A DNA stretch of 64,000 bases, from NCBI GenBank assembly GCA_951799425.1, contig OX637393.1, positions 3,168,501 through 3,232,500 on the forward strand, in the 5' to 3' direction. Position numbers and translations under genes: made by a program. The stretch comes from Ilex aquifolium. Its lineage: Eukaryota; Streptophyta; Magnoliopsida; Aquifoliales; Aquifoliaceae. A model generated the notes under the pieces. The model saw only the letters and a program-made list of their open reading frames with translations. It did not search any database and was not told the DNA's origin. Below are positions 34,527 to 45,728 of this stretch, piece after piece (positions within the stretch are counted from its first letter, which is position 1; each line of letters opens with the position of its first letter).

Positions 34527-35030
34527 AAATATGGGCTCTGATAATCCGGTCATGAGATTCGGTCCTCTCACCTATAATAAGGTTTAGGTCGATAGTATGC
34601 AGTTTGGAGGTCAATATTTTTCAAGATCAGTTTTTTTTTTTTTTTTTTTGCTTTAACGAGACATTCTGAATGACAGCTTGCTGGAAATATTAGGAAAAAT
34701 AAGACTTTAGAGGGAAAAAAAGGAGAAAACAAATCACTACATGTTGAGATATATTAAAGTGTGTTCCTGTAATACCTCTATGACGATGTCCACATCTCTA
34801 AAGCTTTCATAGTCAAGAACACTGGCGAGCAGAGAAAATGTTTTTTTTTTTTCCAGATTTCTCTCGAGTCATCTTCACTCTTCCCTTTCTTGACGCAGCT
34901 TTGCAAATTGACCGAGTCAAAGGAACATCAATAAGAAACCATTTCTTAAGATACTCAAGTAGAAGACATAATATTAACCAATCTGGCCCCACCTCTAACT
35001 CTACAAATCCGAGCCTGTAGGAACTTCTCA
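34527..35030 (-). pseudogene. MFP2/AIM1-family exons, copy 2
   Basis: Two exons homologous to multifunctional beta-oxidation protein. About 35,030-34,783 encodes the end of the NAD-binding domain: a frame with LILCLLLEYLKKWFLI, a shifted frame with VNLQSCVKKG, and then, across an A-run frameshift, SLLASVLDYESFRDVDIVIE. About 34,650-34,527 repeats IGERTESHDRIIRAH. Unit 1 has only the last part of the first exon. Later exons are missing here. Confidence 0.8.
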
Positions 35031-35534
35031 ATTACTGTCTTTCAATAGTACATGATTATTACTATCCTCCATCGAGAATAAAGACCTAATTTTTTGGCCT
35101 TGGTACCAAATCTAGATCGGTAACACCAAGAACCTATTTGCAGTGTTGAGATGAAAAGAGTAAACAAAATTAATCAAAGTAGCTGTAGTTTCGCTTAAAG
35201 TGGATTTATACGCAACTTAGACATGACCATCAAGCTGAACTTTTAGTTGAAAACTCATCGATTCTTTCTATTAGTTGCATAAGATCAAGTTTCTAACTCA
35301 AGTGCCTATAAACAAGTCATATAAACCCCATCACGAAGATCATACAAAATAAATATTTGACTAGAACTGATATACATTTTGTGACATATAATCAACCCAA
35401 CTGATAGATATAACACCATCACGACTAAGTTGATGTTTTCCAATGAATTAGTAAGAGTTAAGTACGGAAGAGGATATTAATTCTTGAAGTGTTAAACTTC
35501 CTAAAGTTTCACGGCACATACACAAACTAATTTC
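35031..35534. other. Non-coding
   Basis: AT-rich with no recognised exon. Upstream MFP exons would be expected here if the gene were intact, but none was found. Confidence 0.35.
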
Positions 35535-36525
35535 AGAAAAAGAACAATACTGAGAAGATAAACAAGATTATTGAGAAGACGAAAAAGAAGGATATTGAGT
35601 TGAAGAAAAACAAAAAGAATAAGAATACTAAGAGAAAACAAGAATATTGACTGGAGGAAGAAGAAATATATTAGAAGAAAAAGAACACTGAGGAGGAGGA
35701 GGAGGAGGAGAAGAAGAATATTGAAAAGAAGAAAAAAATAATAAGAAAAAGTAAAAATGAAACTTGGAAGAAGAAGAATAAAACAACAATGAGAAAAGTA
35801 CTAAATAATACTGAGAACAAGAACACAGAGATAATAAAAGAAGATACTAAAAAGAGAAAAGATAAAAGTATAACACTGTGAATATGAAGTAGAAGAAGAA
35901 TACCAAGAAAAAGAAGAGAAGAATATTGTGAAAAAATATAAGAAAAACACTAAGAAGAAGAATACTTCAATCCTGGGAAGAAACAAAAGAAGAAGTATTC
36001 GAAGAAAGAATACTGAGAAGAAAAAGAAGAATAGGAAGAAGTAGAAGAACAAGACTTAAAAGAAGTATAATACGTAGATGAACAACCAGAAGAATACCAA
36101 GAAGAGTAAGAAGAAGAATAACAGGTACACTGAGAAGAAGAAGAAGAAAAATACAAAAACTGAGAAGAAAAAGAAGAATACTGAGAAGAAGAAGAAAAAA
36201 AAGACGAAGAAGATGTAGAAAAACAATACTGAGAGAAGAAGATTATTGAGAACAAGAACAATATGAAGAAAAAAGAAGAATACCGAGACGAAGATTACCA
36301 AAGGATCCTAAAATAATTATAGGAGAATATTGAGAATAAGAAAAAACAATACTGAGACTCAAAAAAAAAAAAGAAGAATAAAAAGAAAAAAGCAAAGAAG
36401 AATACTTGGAAAAAGAAGAAAAATATTGAGAAGAAGAAAGATACGGGCGAATAATAAGAAAGTTAAAAAGAGAAAAAGAATACTAAGAAGTAGAAGAAGA
36501 AGAATGTTGAATAGAAAATAAATAA
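35535..36525. repeat. GAA-rich array, family B, part 1
   Basis: Purine-rich on plus, built from AATAYTGAGAAGAAGAA-type units rather than the ACTAYGAAGAAG of family A. Unit 2 only. Confidence 0.88.
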
Positions 36526-36733
36526 AGACAATTATTAATAATAATAGTAACAACAATGACAATATTCAGTGTTACCATTGTATTTAAATGTGCTAGAAGC
36601 AATATGAATGAAAATATATATAGTATATATGCTCAAGAAAGACCACATGTTTAGATGCATACACTCTTTTTGCAATAGAGCCATGACAGCGACACCTCCT
36701 CACCATAACCAAGAAAAACATACATAGTAAAAC

Positions 36734-37088
36734 CAAGGATCAAAATTTCGTTTCGGTGCATTGTTTCGGTTACCTAAGAAACAGAAACATTTCGACGTGT
36801 TTCAGAAACGTTTCGACCCCTTTCGGAAACAGAATAAAATAAAAAATAAAAAATTTAAGAATTATTTTTTCAAAACATTGGTCGAAATATATCAAGATAT
36901 CTTGAAACACTTTGAAACATTCTAAAATAATTGTGCAACTACATTAAAATATAACAAAACATTTTAAAACATTATGAAACATCTCGAAATATTAGAATTT
37001 CGATTCCATTACTGTTTTGTTCCGGTCCCCTTGGAAACGAAAGCGTTTCGAATGTTTCAACTGTTTCGAAACGATATTTTGATCCTTG
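36734..37088. mobile_element. hAT-type MITE, copy 1
   Basis: Terminal inverted repeats CAAGGATCAAAAT / ATTTTGATCCTTG with an exact 8-bp target duplication AGTAAAAC at 36,726-36,733 and 37,089-37,096. The element is 355 bp and full of GTTTCG/CGAAAC motifs near both ends, as expected for transposase-binding repeats. No coding capacity. Confidence 0.93.
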
Positions 37089-37239
37089 AGTAAAACAAGC
37101 AGACAACTTATTTCGTTCAGCTTTAGGAAGAAGAGCAAAACAAGTACAACAAAGACACGCAATGAGAAGTAGTCAATTGGTTTACCATATAACTATTTAA
37201 AAGGAGAAACATTCAAAATAATAATAAAAACAATTCAAT

Positions 37240-37395
37240 TAATAAGATGAATAACTATGAGAACTGTCTTCCCCCAAAAAGAGCTGGGAACAAACGTAGA
37301 TAAAAGCAATGAACGAATAGTCTCCTTAATGCGTCTGTATTTTTGCTTAGCCACATCATTCTGCTCAAAAGTGTCTGAACAAGAGGACTGTTGAT
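37240..37395 (-). pseudogene. Copia integrase core fragment
   Basis: The minus-strand frame reads TFEQNDVAKQKYRRIKETIR and then SLLLSTFVPSSFWGKTVL, matching the Copia integrase segment around QQNGVAERK and VPxxFWGEAV. The frame upstream is shifted. It is a leftover of an LTR element whose primer site lies at 37,508. Confidence 0.82.
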
Positions 37396-37507
37396 AGTTC
37401 CATTAGATTTCAATAAATCAAAAAAACTCAGTATATTTACATTCCCCATCCAAATCACTCCGAAAACAAATGGGTAACAGACTAGGCCACTAACCACACA
37501 AGGCCTA

Positions 37508-37519
37508 GCTCTAATACCA
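37508..37519 (-). promoter_or_regulatory. Copia primer-binding site, decayed
   Basis: The minus strand reads TGGTATTAGAGC, one change from the canonical TGGTATCAGAGC. The sequence to the right (to about 37,650) would be the 3' part of an LTR. The second LTR was not found. Confidence 0.7.
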
Positions 37520-37731
37520 AGTTAATCTAGATCCAACTATGCAAATAACAAAATACATGTAGAAAAGAAAGAGAGAATAAAATATTACAGCTACATTAAT
37601 ATTCCGTAATTGTAATAACTAGTTACAAGATACACTATATTTACAACCCTACTTTAAGAAAAAGATAAAATACCCAGAATGATAAACAAAGATACATACA
37701 ATCTTAACAGTTAGAAAACGAGGAATACACA

Positions 37732-39724
37732 AACAAAGAAAAAAAGGAATATGAAGAAGAAAATGATGTATGTCAAAACGGGTAAGAAGAAGAAGAACAC
37801 TGAGGAGAAGAGTAAGTAATACTAAGAATAAGAAGAAGGAAAAGAACAAAAATATTGAGAACATTTGAAGAAGAAGAATACCGAGAAGAAAAAGAAGAAA
37901 AAAAAAAGAATATTGAGAAGAATAAGAAGAATATCAAGAAAAAAAAGAAGACAAAGAAGAATGCTGAGAAGAAGAAGAAAAAGGATACTAAGAAGAACAA
38001 GAAGAATACTTAAGCAAAGAAGAAAAAGAATACCGAGAAGAAGAATAAACAGAAAAAAAAAATAAAAAAAAATATTGAGATAAAGAAGAAGAATACTGAA
38101 AATAAGAAGACAAGAAAAAAGAACAAAAAAAGTGAGAAGAAGAATACTCAAGAAAAGAAGAAGAAAAATAATGAGAAGAAAAAGTTTATTAAGAAGAAGA
38201 ATACAGAAGGAGAATGCCGAAAAGAAGAGCACATAAAAGAAGAAAAAGAAGAGGAAAAGGAATACAACCAAGAAGAAGATTACAGAGAAAGAAAATGGAA
38301 AGGAATAAGGCTAAAAATAAAAGTAATAAAAAGGAGAAAATGCAAAAAACATTGAGAAGAAAAATAAGAAAAAGAGTACTCATAAATGAAGAAGAACAAG
38401 AATATCGACAAGAAAAAGAATATTGAGAAGTAGAAGGGGTAGAAGATGAAGAACAAGAAAGAAGAATAAGAATAACAAGAATAGTGAGAAGAAGATGAAA
38501 GAATATTACTAGGAAGAAAAAGAAGAATACTGAGAAAAAGAAAATGAAGAAAACCACGAAGAACAAGAAGACCACTCAGAAGAAGAATACATACAAGAAG
38601 ATAATGAAGAAGATTAGTGAGATGAAGAACAACACCACGAGAAAAACTACTGAAAAAAGAAGAATACAACGAAGAAAAACAAGAATATTGAGGAGGAAAA
38701 CAAGAAAAAGATGATTAATAAGAAGAGAAAAAAGAATACTGAGAAGAAGAAGAAGAAGAAGAAGAAGAATAAGAATATAGAAGATAAAAAAAAGTCTAAG
38801 ATAAATATTGAGGGGGAGAAGGAGGATACTGACGAATACTTAGAAGAGTACAAAAGAAATGCTATTAAGAAAAGAAAAAAATGCTACTGAGAAGAAGAGG
38901 AAAGAATATTGATAGAAGAGAAGATGAAGAAGAAGATAAAGAACAAGAAGAATACTCAAAAGAGGAAAAAGAAGGCGGCGAGGAAGAAGCACGAGAATAC
39001 CGAGAAAAAGAATTAGAATAAAAAAAGAAAAAACTATAAAAGAAAAAATAAGAATACTAAGAAGAAGTAGAATAGGGGGAGAAGAAGAAAAAATAAAAGA
39101 TGATGATGAAGAATATAAAAAGAAAAAGAATACAGAGAAAAAGTATACGGAAAAAAAATAATACGAAATAATAATAATAGTATAATAAGAAGAAGAAGAA
39201 CAAAAAAACACTGAGAAGAATAATACTTATAAAAGAATAAGTAAAAGAAAAAGAGTACTCATAAAAGAAGAAGAAAAATACTGGCAAGTAGAAGACGAAG
39301 AACAAGAAAGAAAAATACTCAAAACAAGAATAGTGAGAAGACGAAAGAATATTATCGGGAAAAAGAATACTAAGAAAAGGAAGATAAAAAAGAAAAATAC
39401 TTAGAATAAGAAGAAAGGGATCACTAAGAAAAAGAACAAGAAGAAGACTACTCAGAAGAATAATAAAGAAACAGAAGACTAAGAAAAAAGAAGAAGACGA
39501 ATAGTGAGACGAAGAACCGCAACACTGAGAAGAAGACTACTAAAAAAAAGAAGAAGACAACTGAGAAAAAGAAAAAGAAGATGAGTAAGATGAAGAACGA
39601 CAACACTGAGAAGGAGGAGAAGAAAACATTGTTAAGAAGAAAAAGACTATTACCAAGGAGACGGCAAATAAGAACATTACTAAGAAGTAAGAACACTACT
39701 AAAAAATAGACGACGAAGAACACT
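37732..39724. repeat. GAA-rich array, family B, part 2
   Basis: About 2 kb of purine-rich sequence built from GAATACTGAGAAGAAG-like units, with AACACTGAGAAG near the right end. At about 39,725 the strand flips to CTT-rich. Confidence 0.9.
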
Positions 39725-41530
39725 ATCTTCTTCATAGTATTCTTTTTCTTCTTTTTTGTAGTGTTCTTCTTCCTATTCTTCTTCGTTGTATTGGTTAATT
39801 TTCTTCTTTTTTTGCAGTCGTTTCTTCTTCGTAGTCTCCTCCTTTTTGTTCTTTTTCTTTTTCATAGGCTTCCTCTTTGTAGGCTTCGTATTCTTCTTCT
39901 TCATAGTTGTCTACTTCTTCTCCGTCATCGAGTGTTTTTTTTTGTAGTCTTGTTCTTCTTTATATTCTACTTTTTGTTCTTCGTAGTGATCTTATTTTTC
40001 TTCTTCTTCATAGTCGTCTTTCCTCATATTCTTATTCTTCTTCATAGTCTTCCTTCTTTTTCTTCTTCGTAATCCTCTTCTTCATAGTCTTGTTACAATT
40101 TTTTTTATTCTTTTCTTCGTAGTCTTTTATTTCTTCTTCTTGTTCATAGTTGTTGTCTTCTTGTTCATAGTTGTCCCCTTTTTGTTCATAGTTTTCTTCT
40201 ATTCTTCGTTGTCTTTTTTCTTCGCAATATTCTTCTTCTTCTTCGTAGTACTATTCTTCTTTGTAGTCTTCTTCTTTTTCTTGTGTTGGCAATGTTACTC
40301 TTTTTCGTAGTATTGCTCATCTTTATAGTCTTCTTGTTCCTTGCAATCTTTTTCCTAGTTTTTTTCGTAGTCTTCTTCTTGGAAGTGTTTTACATAGTCG
40401 TCGTCTTGTTCATATTCTTCTTTTTCTTCTTTTTAGTATTTTTTCTTCGTAAATTTCTTTTTTTTTTCTGTAGTCTTCTTCTTTGTCATAGTTTTTCTAC
40501 TACTTTTTTGTAGTCATCTTTTTCTTCACTTTTTTTTTTGCGCAGTTTTCTTTTCTTTTTTCGTCGTCCACTTCTTCGTAATCATGTTCTATTCTTCGTA
40601 TTCTTGTTCGTAGTCTTTTTTCTTGTTCGTGTTATTCTTCTTCTAGTTCGTAGTCTTCCTCTTCGTAGTTTTGTAGTCGTCATCTTTTTCTTCACATTTT
40701 TTTTTTTGCGCAGTTTTCTATTATCCTCTTCGTAGTGTTCTTCTTCTTAGTAGTGTACTTCTTCTAATTCTTCGTAATATTATTCTTCTTTGTAGTCATC
40801 TTATTATTCTTCTTCATAATATTGTTCATCTTTGTATTCTTCTTTTTCTTTTCATCTTCATCATAGTCTTATTGTTCTTCATTGTCTTTTTCTTAGTTTT
40901 TTTTTCTTAGGCATAGTTTACTTCTTCATAGTCTTGTTCTTCTTCTTCGCAGTCTTTTTTCGTGTTTTTCTTCTTTTTTATCGTAATTTTTTCTTCTTCT
41001 TCGTAGTCACTTTCTTCTTTCCTCTTCGTCGTCGTCATCGTAGTCTTCTTTTTCTTACTTTTCTTCTCCGTATTTTTCTTTATAATCTACTTTTTCTTCG
41101 TAGTCTCCTACTTTTTCTTCTGCTTAGTCTCCTACTTTTTCTTCTGCTTAGTCTCCTTCTTCTTCTTCTACGTAGTCTTCCTTTTCTTCGTGGTCTTTTG
41201 TAGACTTCTTCTTTATAGTCGTCTTCTTCTTATTCTTCTTCATAGTCGTCTTCTTTCTTTCTAGTCTTTTTTCTTTTTCTTCGCTGTCTTTTTTATCGTA
41301 TTCTTCTTCTTTATTGTAATATTCATAGCATTTGTAGTCTTTGTTTTCTTCATAATTTTCTTCTTCTTCCTTGTATTCTTTTTTTTGTAGTCTACTTTTT
41401 CTTCGTAGTCTTCTTCTTCTTCTTCATAGTCTGTTTCCTCTTCGTAGTCTTTTTCTTGGTCATCTTCTTCTTCCTTTGAATAGTCTTCCTCTTCGTGATC
41501 TTCTTATTCTTCTTCCTTCTTCTTCATAGT
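39725..41530. repeat. CTT-rich array, family A (unit 2, outer)
   Basis: Pyrimidine-rich with CTTCTTCGTAGT units. Only the last part (from about 41,055) has a counterpart in unit 1. The switch from GAA to CTT occurs at the near-palindrome ACTATCTTCTTCATAGT (39,723-39,739). Confidence 0.9.
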
Positions 41531-42260
41531 ATTGAAGGCGAATCGAAATTTTGGAGTTGTATTAAAAAATTGATGAACAAAGAAACAAAAATACTAAACA
41601 TATACTCAACAAACTTAAGGCAGTAAGGAAGACAAATACTCGACAAATTAAAAGAAAGAATAAGAAAAAACAAACTCACATACAACACACTTTAAAGATC
41701 CACCTTTGTTGAAGCTTCGATTGATGACCCACCAAAGCGAAACGGAAGAAGAAAAGATAACCAAGGGACATAAATTTCAGATCTGGCTCAAGATCCACCA
41801 TGGTGGTTCACTAAGATCTGATCGTCAACTGAGAGAAAGATCTGGTTTGCTGAGCTCTCATCTACTGTTTGACTCATATCTGGTCTGCTCATCCGGGGAT
41901 GCTCGTCGAGTGAAAGATCTGGGGTCGCTTGTCGACTAAGATTTAGGATTGCACGTTGGCCGAGATCTAGGGTCGCTCGACTAAGATCTGGCGTAGCTCT
42001 TCGACTGTGACATAGAGAGACGGAGGGGCTAGAGAGAGGGACAAAGGGAAAATGTGGGTTAGGGATTTAGGGTAAAAAGTAATTTTATATTTATATGAAT
42101 ATATTAAATAATTTATATACAATTATTAATTAATAAAAGTAGCAGTCGGAGTAGTTTTTTTGGAAAAGGATTTCAAACTTCAATTCTGTCTGAGTCGGAG
42201 TCGAACTAGAGTAAGTGACGAAGTCGGATTTTCAGATAGTTGCACACCCCTAATCATAAT
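41531..42260. other. Unique-sequence island, copy 2
   Basis: Counterpart of 19,679-20,400, with the same AGATCTG motifs and terminal TTGCACACCCCTAAT. No gene. Confidence 0.5.
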
Positions 42261-43935
42261 CGTCTTCTTTTTCTTCACCATAGTCGTAGTCTTATTTGTA
42301 GTTGTATTCTTCATTTTCTTCTTAGTTGCCATCTTCATCTTCTTCTTTTTCCCAGTAGTCTTCCTTTTCTTCGTAGTCTTCTTTTTCTTTGTAGACTCCA
42401 CTCCTTTCTTCTTCTTTTTCATAGTCTGCTTCCTCTTTGTAGTCTTTTTTATGGTCTTCTTCTTCTCTTCGTGGTCTACTTATTCTTCTTTTTTGTATTA
42501 TTCAGTGTTTTTCTTATTTATAGTCTTCTTATCTTTGTCCTTCATAGTCTTCTACTTCTTCTTCTTCTTCTTCTTCTTCTTCGTCATAGTCTTCTTCTTC
42601 TTCTTCGTCATAGTCTTCTTCTTCTTCTTGGTGTTTTTTCTCATAGTGTTTTTCTTTCATAGTCATCATCTTCTTTTTCCCCGTAGTCTTTTTTTTCTTC
42701 GTAGTTTACTTTCTTCTTCTTCATAGTCCGTTTCCTCTTTGTAGTCTTTTTCGTGGTTGTCTTCTTCTTCTTTTTATTCATGTTCTTCTTACTTTTCGTA
42801 TTCGTCTTCTTTTATTTTTGGTAGTCTTCATAGTTTCTTATTCATCTTCTTTTTCTTCTTCTTCCTTCTTCTTCTTTATAGTCTTCTTATCCTTGTTCAT
42901 AGTCTTCTACTTTCTTTTCTTTGTATTCATCTTTTTCTTCTTCATAGTCATCGTCTTCATCTTTATCTTCCTAGTAGTCTTCCTTTTCTTCGTAGTCTTC
43001 GTCTCCGTAGTTTTCTTCTTCTCCTTTGTAGTTTTTTTCTTCTTCGCCTTCGTAGTCTTCCTCTTCTACCTCCTCATGGTCTTCTTCGTAGTATTTCCAG
43101 TCTTCCTTTTCTTGTTCTTCATAATCTTTGTAATCATCCTCTTCGTAATAGTAGTTTTCTTTATAGTCTTCTTATCCATGTTCATAGTCTTCTATTTTTT
43201 TTTCTTCGTATTCGTCTTCTTTTTCTTCTTCATAGTTATCTTCTTCATCTTCATCTTCTTCTTAGTAGTCTTCCTTTTCTTCGTAGTCTTCGTCTCCGTA
43301 GTGTTCTTCTCCTTCCCCTTCGTAGTCTTTTTTTTCTTCTTCCCCTTTGTAGTCTTCCTCTTCTACCTCCTCATGGTCTTCTTCTTCGTAGTATTTCCAG
43401 GCTTCCTTCTTTTTCTTGTTCTTCATAATCTTTGTAGTCATCCTCTTCGTAATAGTAATTTTCTTCTTCTTTTGAGTCTACTTCTTTGTAGTGTTCTTCG
43501 TAGTCTTTATTTTCTTCTTCTTCATAGCCATTTTTTTCATCGTCTTCTTCTTCGTTGTCTCTCTTTTCATCGTGCCCTTCTTCTTCTTCCTCTTCTTCGT
43601 AGTAGTGGTGGTGGTGTGGTGGTGATGTTCTTCATCTTTTTCTTCTTCGTCATCTTCCTTTTCGTAGTCGTCTACTTATTCGTAGTTTTCTTCTTTTGCA
43701 TTGGTGTGTTAATCTTCTTCGTCGTTGTCGTCTTATTCTTCATCTTCTTTGCAATCTTCTTTTTCTTATCCTACTTGTACTCTTCTTCTTTGTACTTCTT
43801 TTTCGTAGTCTAATTCTTCGTAATTTTCTCTTTCTACTTTTTCTTCGCTTTTTCTTTCATCTTTTTCAACGTCGTCAATTCTTTTTTTTTTTTTTGGTAG
43901 TGTTCTTCTTAATTGGATTCTTATTCTTCTTTTTC
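42261..43935. repeat. CTT-rich array, left arm, copy 2
   Basis: Homologous to 20,401-22,158. It carries a GTGGTGGTGGTG segment at about 43,600 and ends at the TTCGAA palindrome at 43,933-43,938. Confidence 0.92.
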
Positions 43936-45632
43936 GAAGAACACCACCACCACCACCACTACAAAGAACAAGAGGAAGAAGAAGAACACTACGACGACAA
44001 CAAAGAAGAAAAAACAGAAGTCTTCTTACGACAAACAAGAAGTCTACAAAGAAGAAGAAGACCAAGAAGAAGAACACTACCAAGAAAACAAAAAAAAACT
44101 ACTAAGAAGAAGAACAAAAATAAAAATTAAGAAGAATAAGAAGACAACGAGTACTAAGAAGAAGAAGAAGTAGAAGACTATGAAGAATAAGAAAACTACG
44201 AAGAGGAGAAAACTACTATGAAGAAGAAGACAGTGAAGAAGAAGACAATGAAGAGCAAGGCTACGAAGAAGAAAAAGAATAAGAAGAATAAATCTACAAA
44301 TAAGAATTACACTACGAAGAAGACTATGAAGAGGAAAACGACTATGAAGTCTCCGAAAAAGAAGAAGAAACAGAACAACAACAACAATACGAAGAAGAAG
44401 ATGACAAAGAAGAACACTACGAAGAAGAATAAGACGAATATGAAGAACAAAAAAAACACTACGAAGAAGACGACTAAGAAGAAGAGTGAAGAAGAAAAAG
44501 AATATGACTACGAAAAAAGAAGAATTGGTGACGGAAAATAAGAATACTAGGAAGAAGAAAAATAAGGAAACTATGAAGAAGAATACTACGACGGAGAAAA
44601 ATAAAATACTATGACAATGAAGAATGACAGAGAAAAATAAAAACACTATGAAAAAGAAGACGACTACAAAGAAAACCACAAAAAAGACTACCAGAAAGAA
44701 AAAGAATAAGAGAACTATGACGAGGAAGAGTGCGAAGAAGAAAAACATTACAAAGAAGCGGAAGAAGAACACTATGAAGAAGAAGAAGAGAAGAAGAAGA
44801 AGAAGAAGACGAAAGCGAAAGCGAAAAAAGACTACAAAGAAGAAGAATAAAAATACGAATACAAAGACTGCGAAGAGGAAGACTACAAAGAAAAAGAACA
44901 AGGAGGAGGAGAATAATATGAAGAAGACGACTACGAAGAATAAGAAAAAGAAGACTATGAAGAACAAGAACTAGAACAAGAACAAGAAGGCCATGAAGAA
45001 AAAGAATAAAAAGACTGCGAAAAGGAAAACTAAGAAGAAAAAGAACAAGAGGTAGGAGAATAATATGAAGAAGAAGACTACGAAGAATAAGATGAAGAAG
45101 ACTACGAAGAATAAGAAGAAGACGACTACGAAGAATGAGAAAAAGAAGACTATGAAGAACAAAAAGAACAAGAACTGGAACAAGAAGGCCCTGAAGAAAA
45201 AGAATAAAAAGACTACGAAGAAGAAGAAGAACAACAACAACAATACTATGAAGAAGAGATGGAAGAACACTGCAAACAAGAAGAAGAAGACTACAAATAA
45301 GAAGAAAAATAGAGATGACAAATGACGGAAAAGAAGACGACTAGGAGAATAAGAATAAGAAGGCAACGAAGAGGAAGAAGAAGAAGAACACACCACCACC
45401 ACCACCACCACGACTACAAAGAAAAAGAGGAAGAAGAGAAGAAGAAAACACTACGAAGACTACGAAAAGAATTGCAAAGAAGAAGAAGAACACGACTGTG
45501 AAGAAGACAACGGTTACAAAAAGAAGAAGAGAATACGAAGAAGTAAACTATCAAGAAGAAGAAGACTACGAAAAAAAAGACTAAAGAAAAAGTAGAAGGA
45601 GAAGAAAACTCCAAAGAAAGACTATGAAGAAT
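43936..45632. repeat. GAA-rich array, right arm, copy 2
   Basis: Homologous to 22,159-23,816. CCACCACCACCACC segments lie at both its start (about 43,942) and near its end (about 45,393). Confidence 0.92.
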
Positions 45633-45662
45633 AACGCGGCGTGTTCGAATTATGATTGCTTT

Positions 45663-45728
45663 TACGCAAGAAAGGGGGACCACCCTCTAAGCCCAAGTAT
45701 TCCTGAATGACCGATAGCGTACAAGTAC
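45663..45728 (+). rRNA. rrn26: Fragment of mitochondrial 26S rRNA, copy 2
   Basis: Same fragment as 23,847-23,912, with several substitutions such as ACGCAAG and CCTGAATG. A 14-base G-run (45,734-45,747) follows where copy 1 has only five G. Confidence 0.78.
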
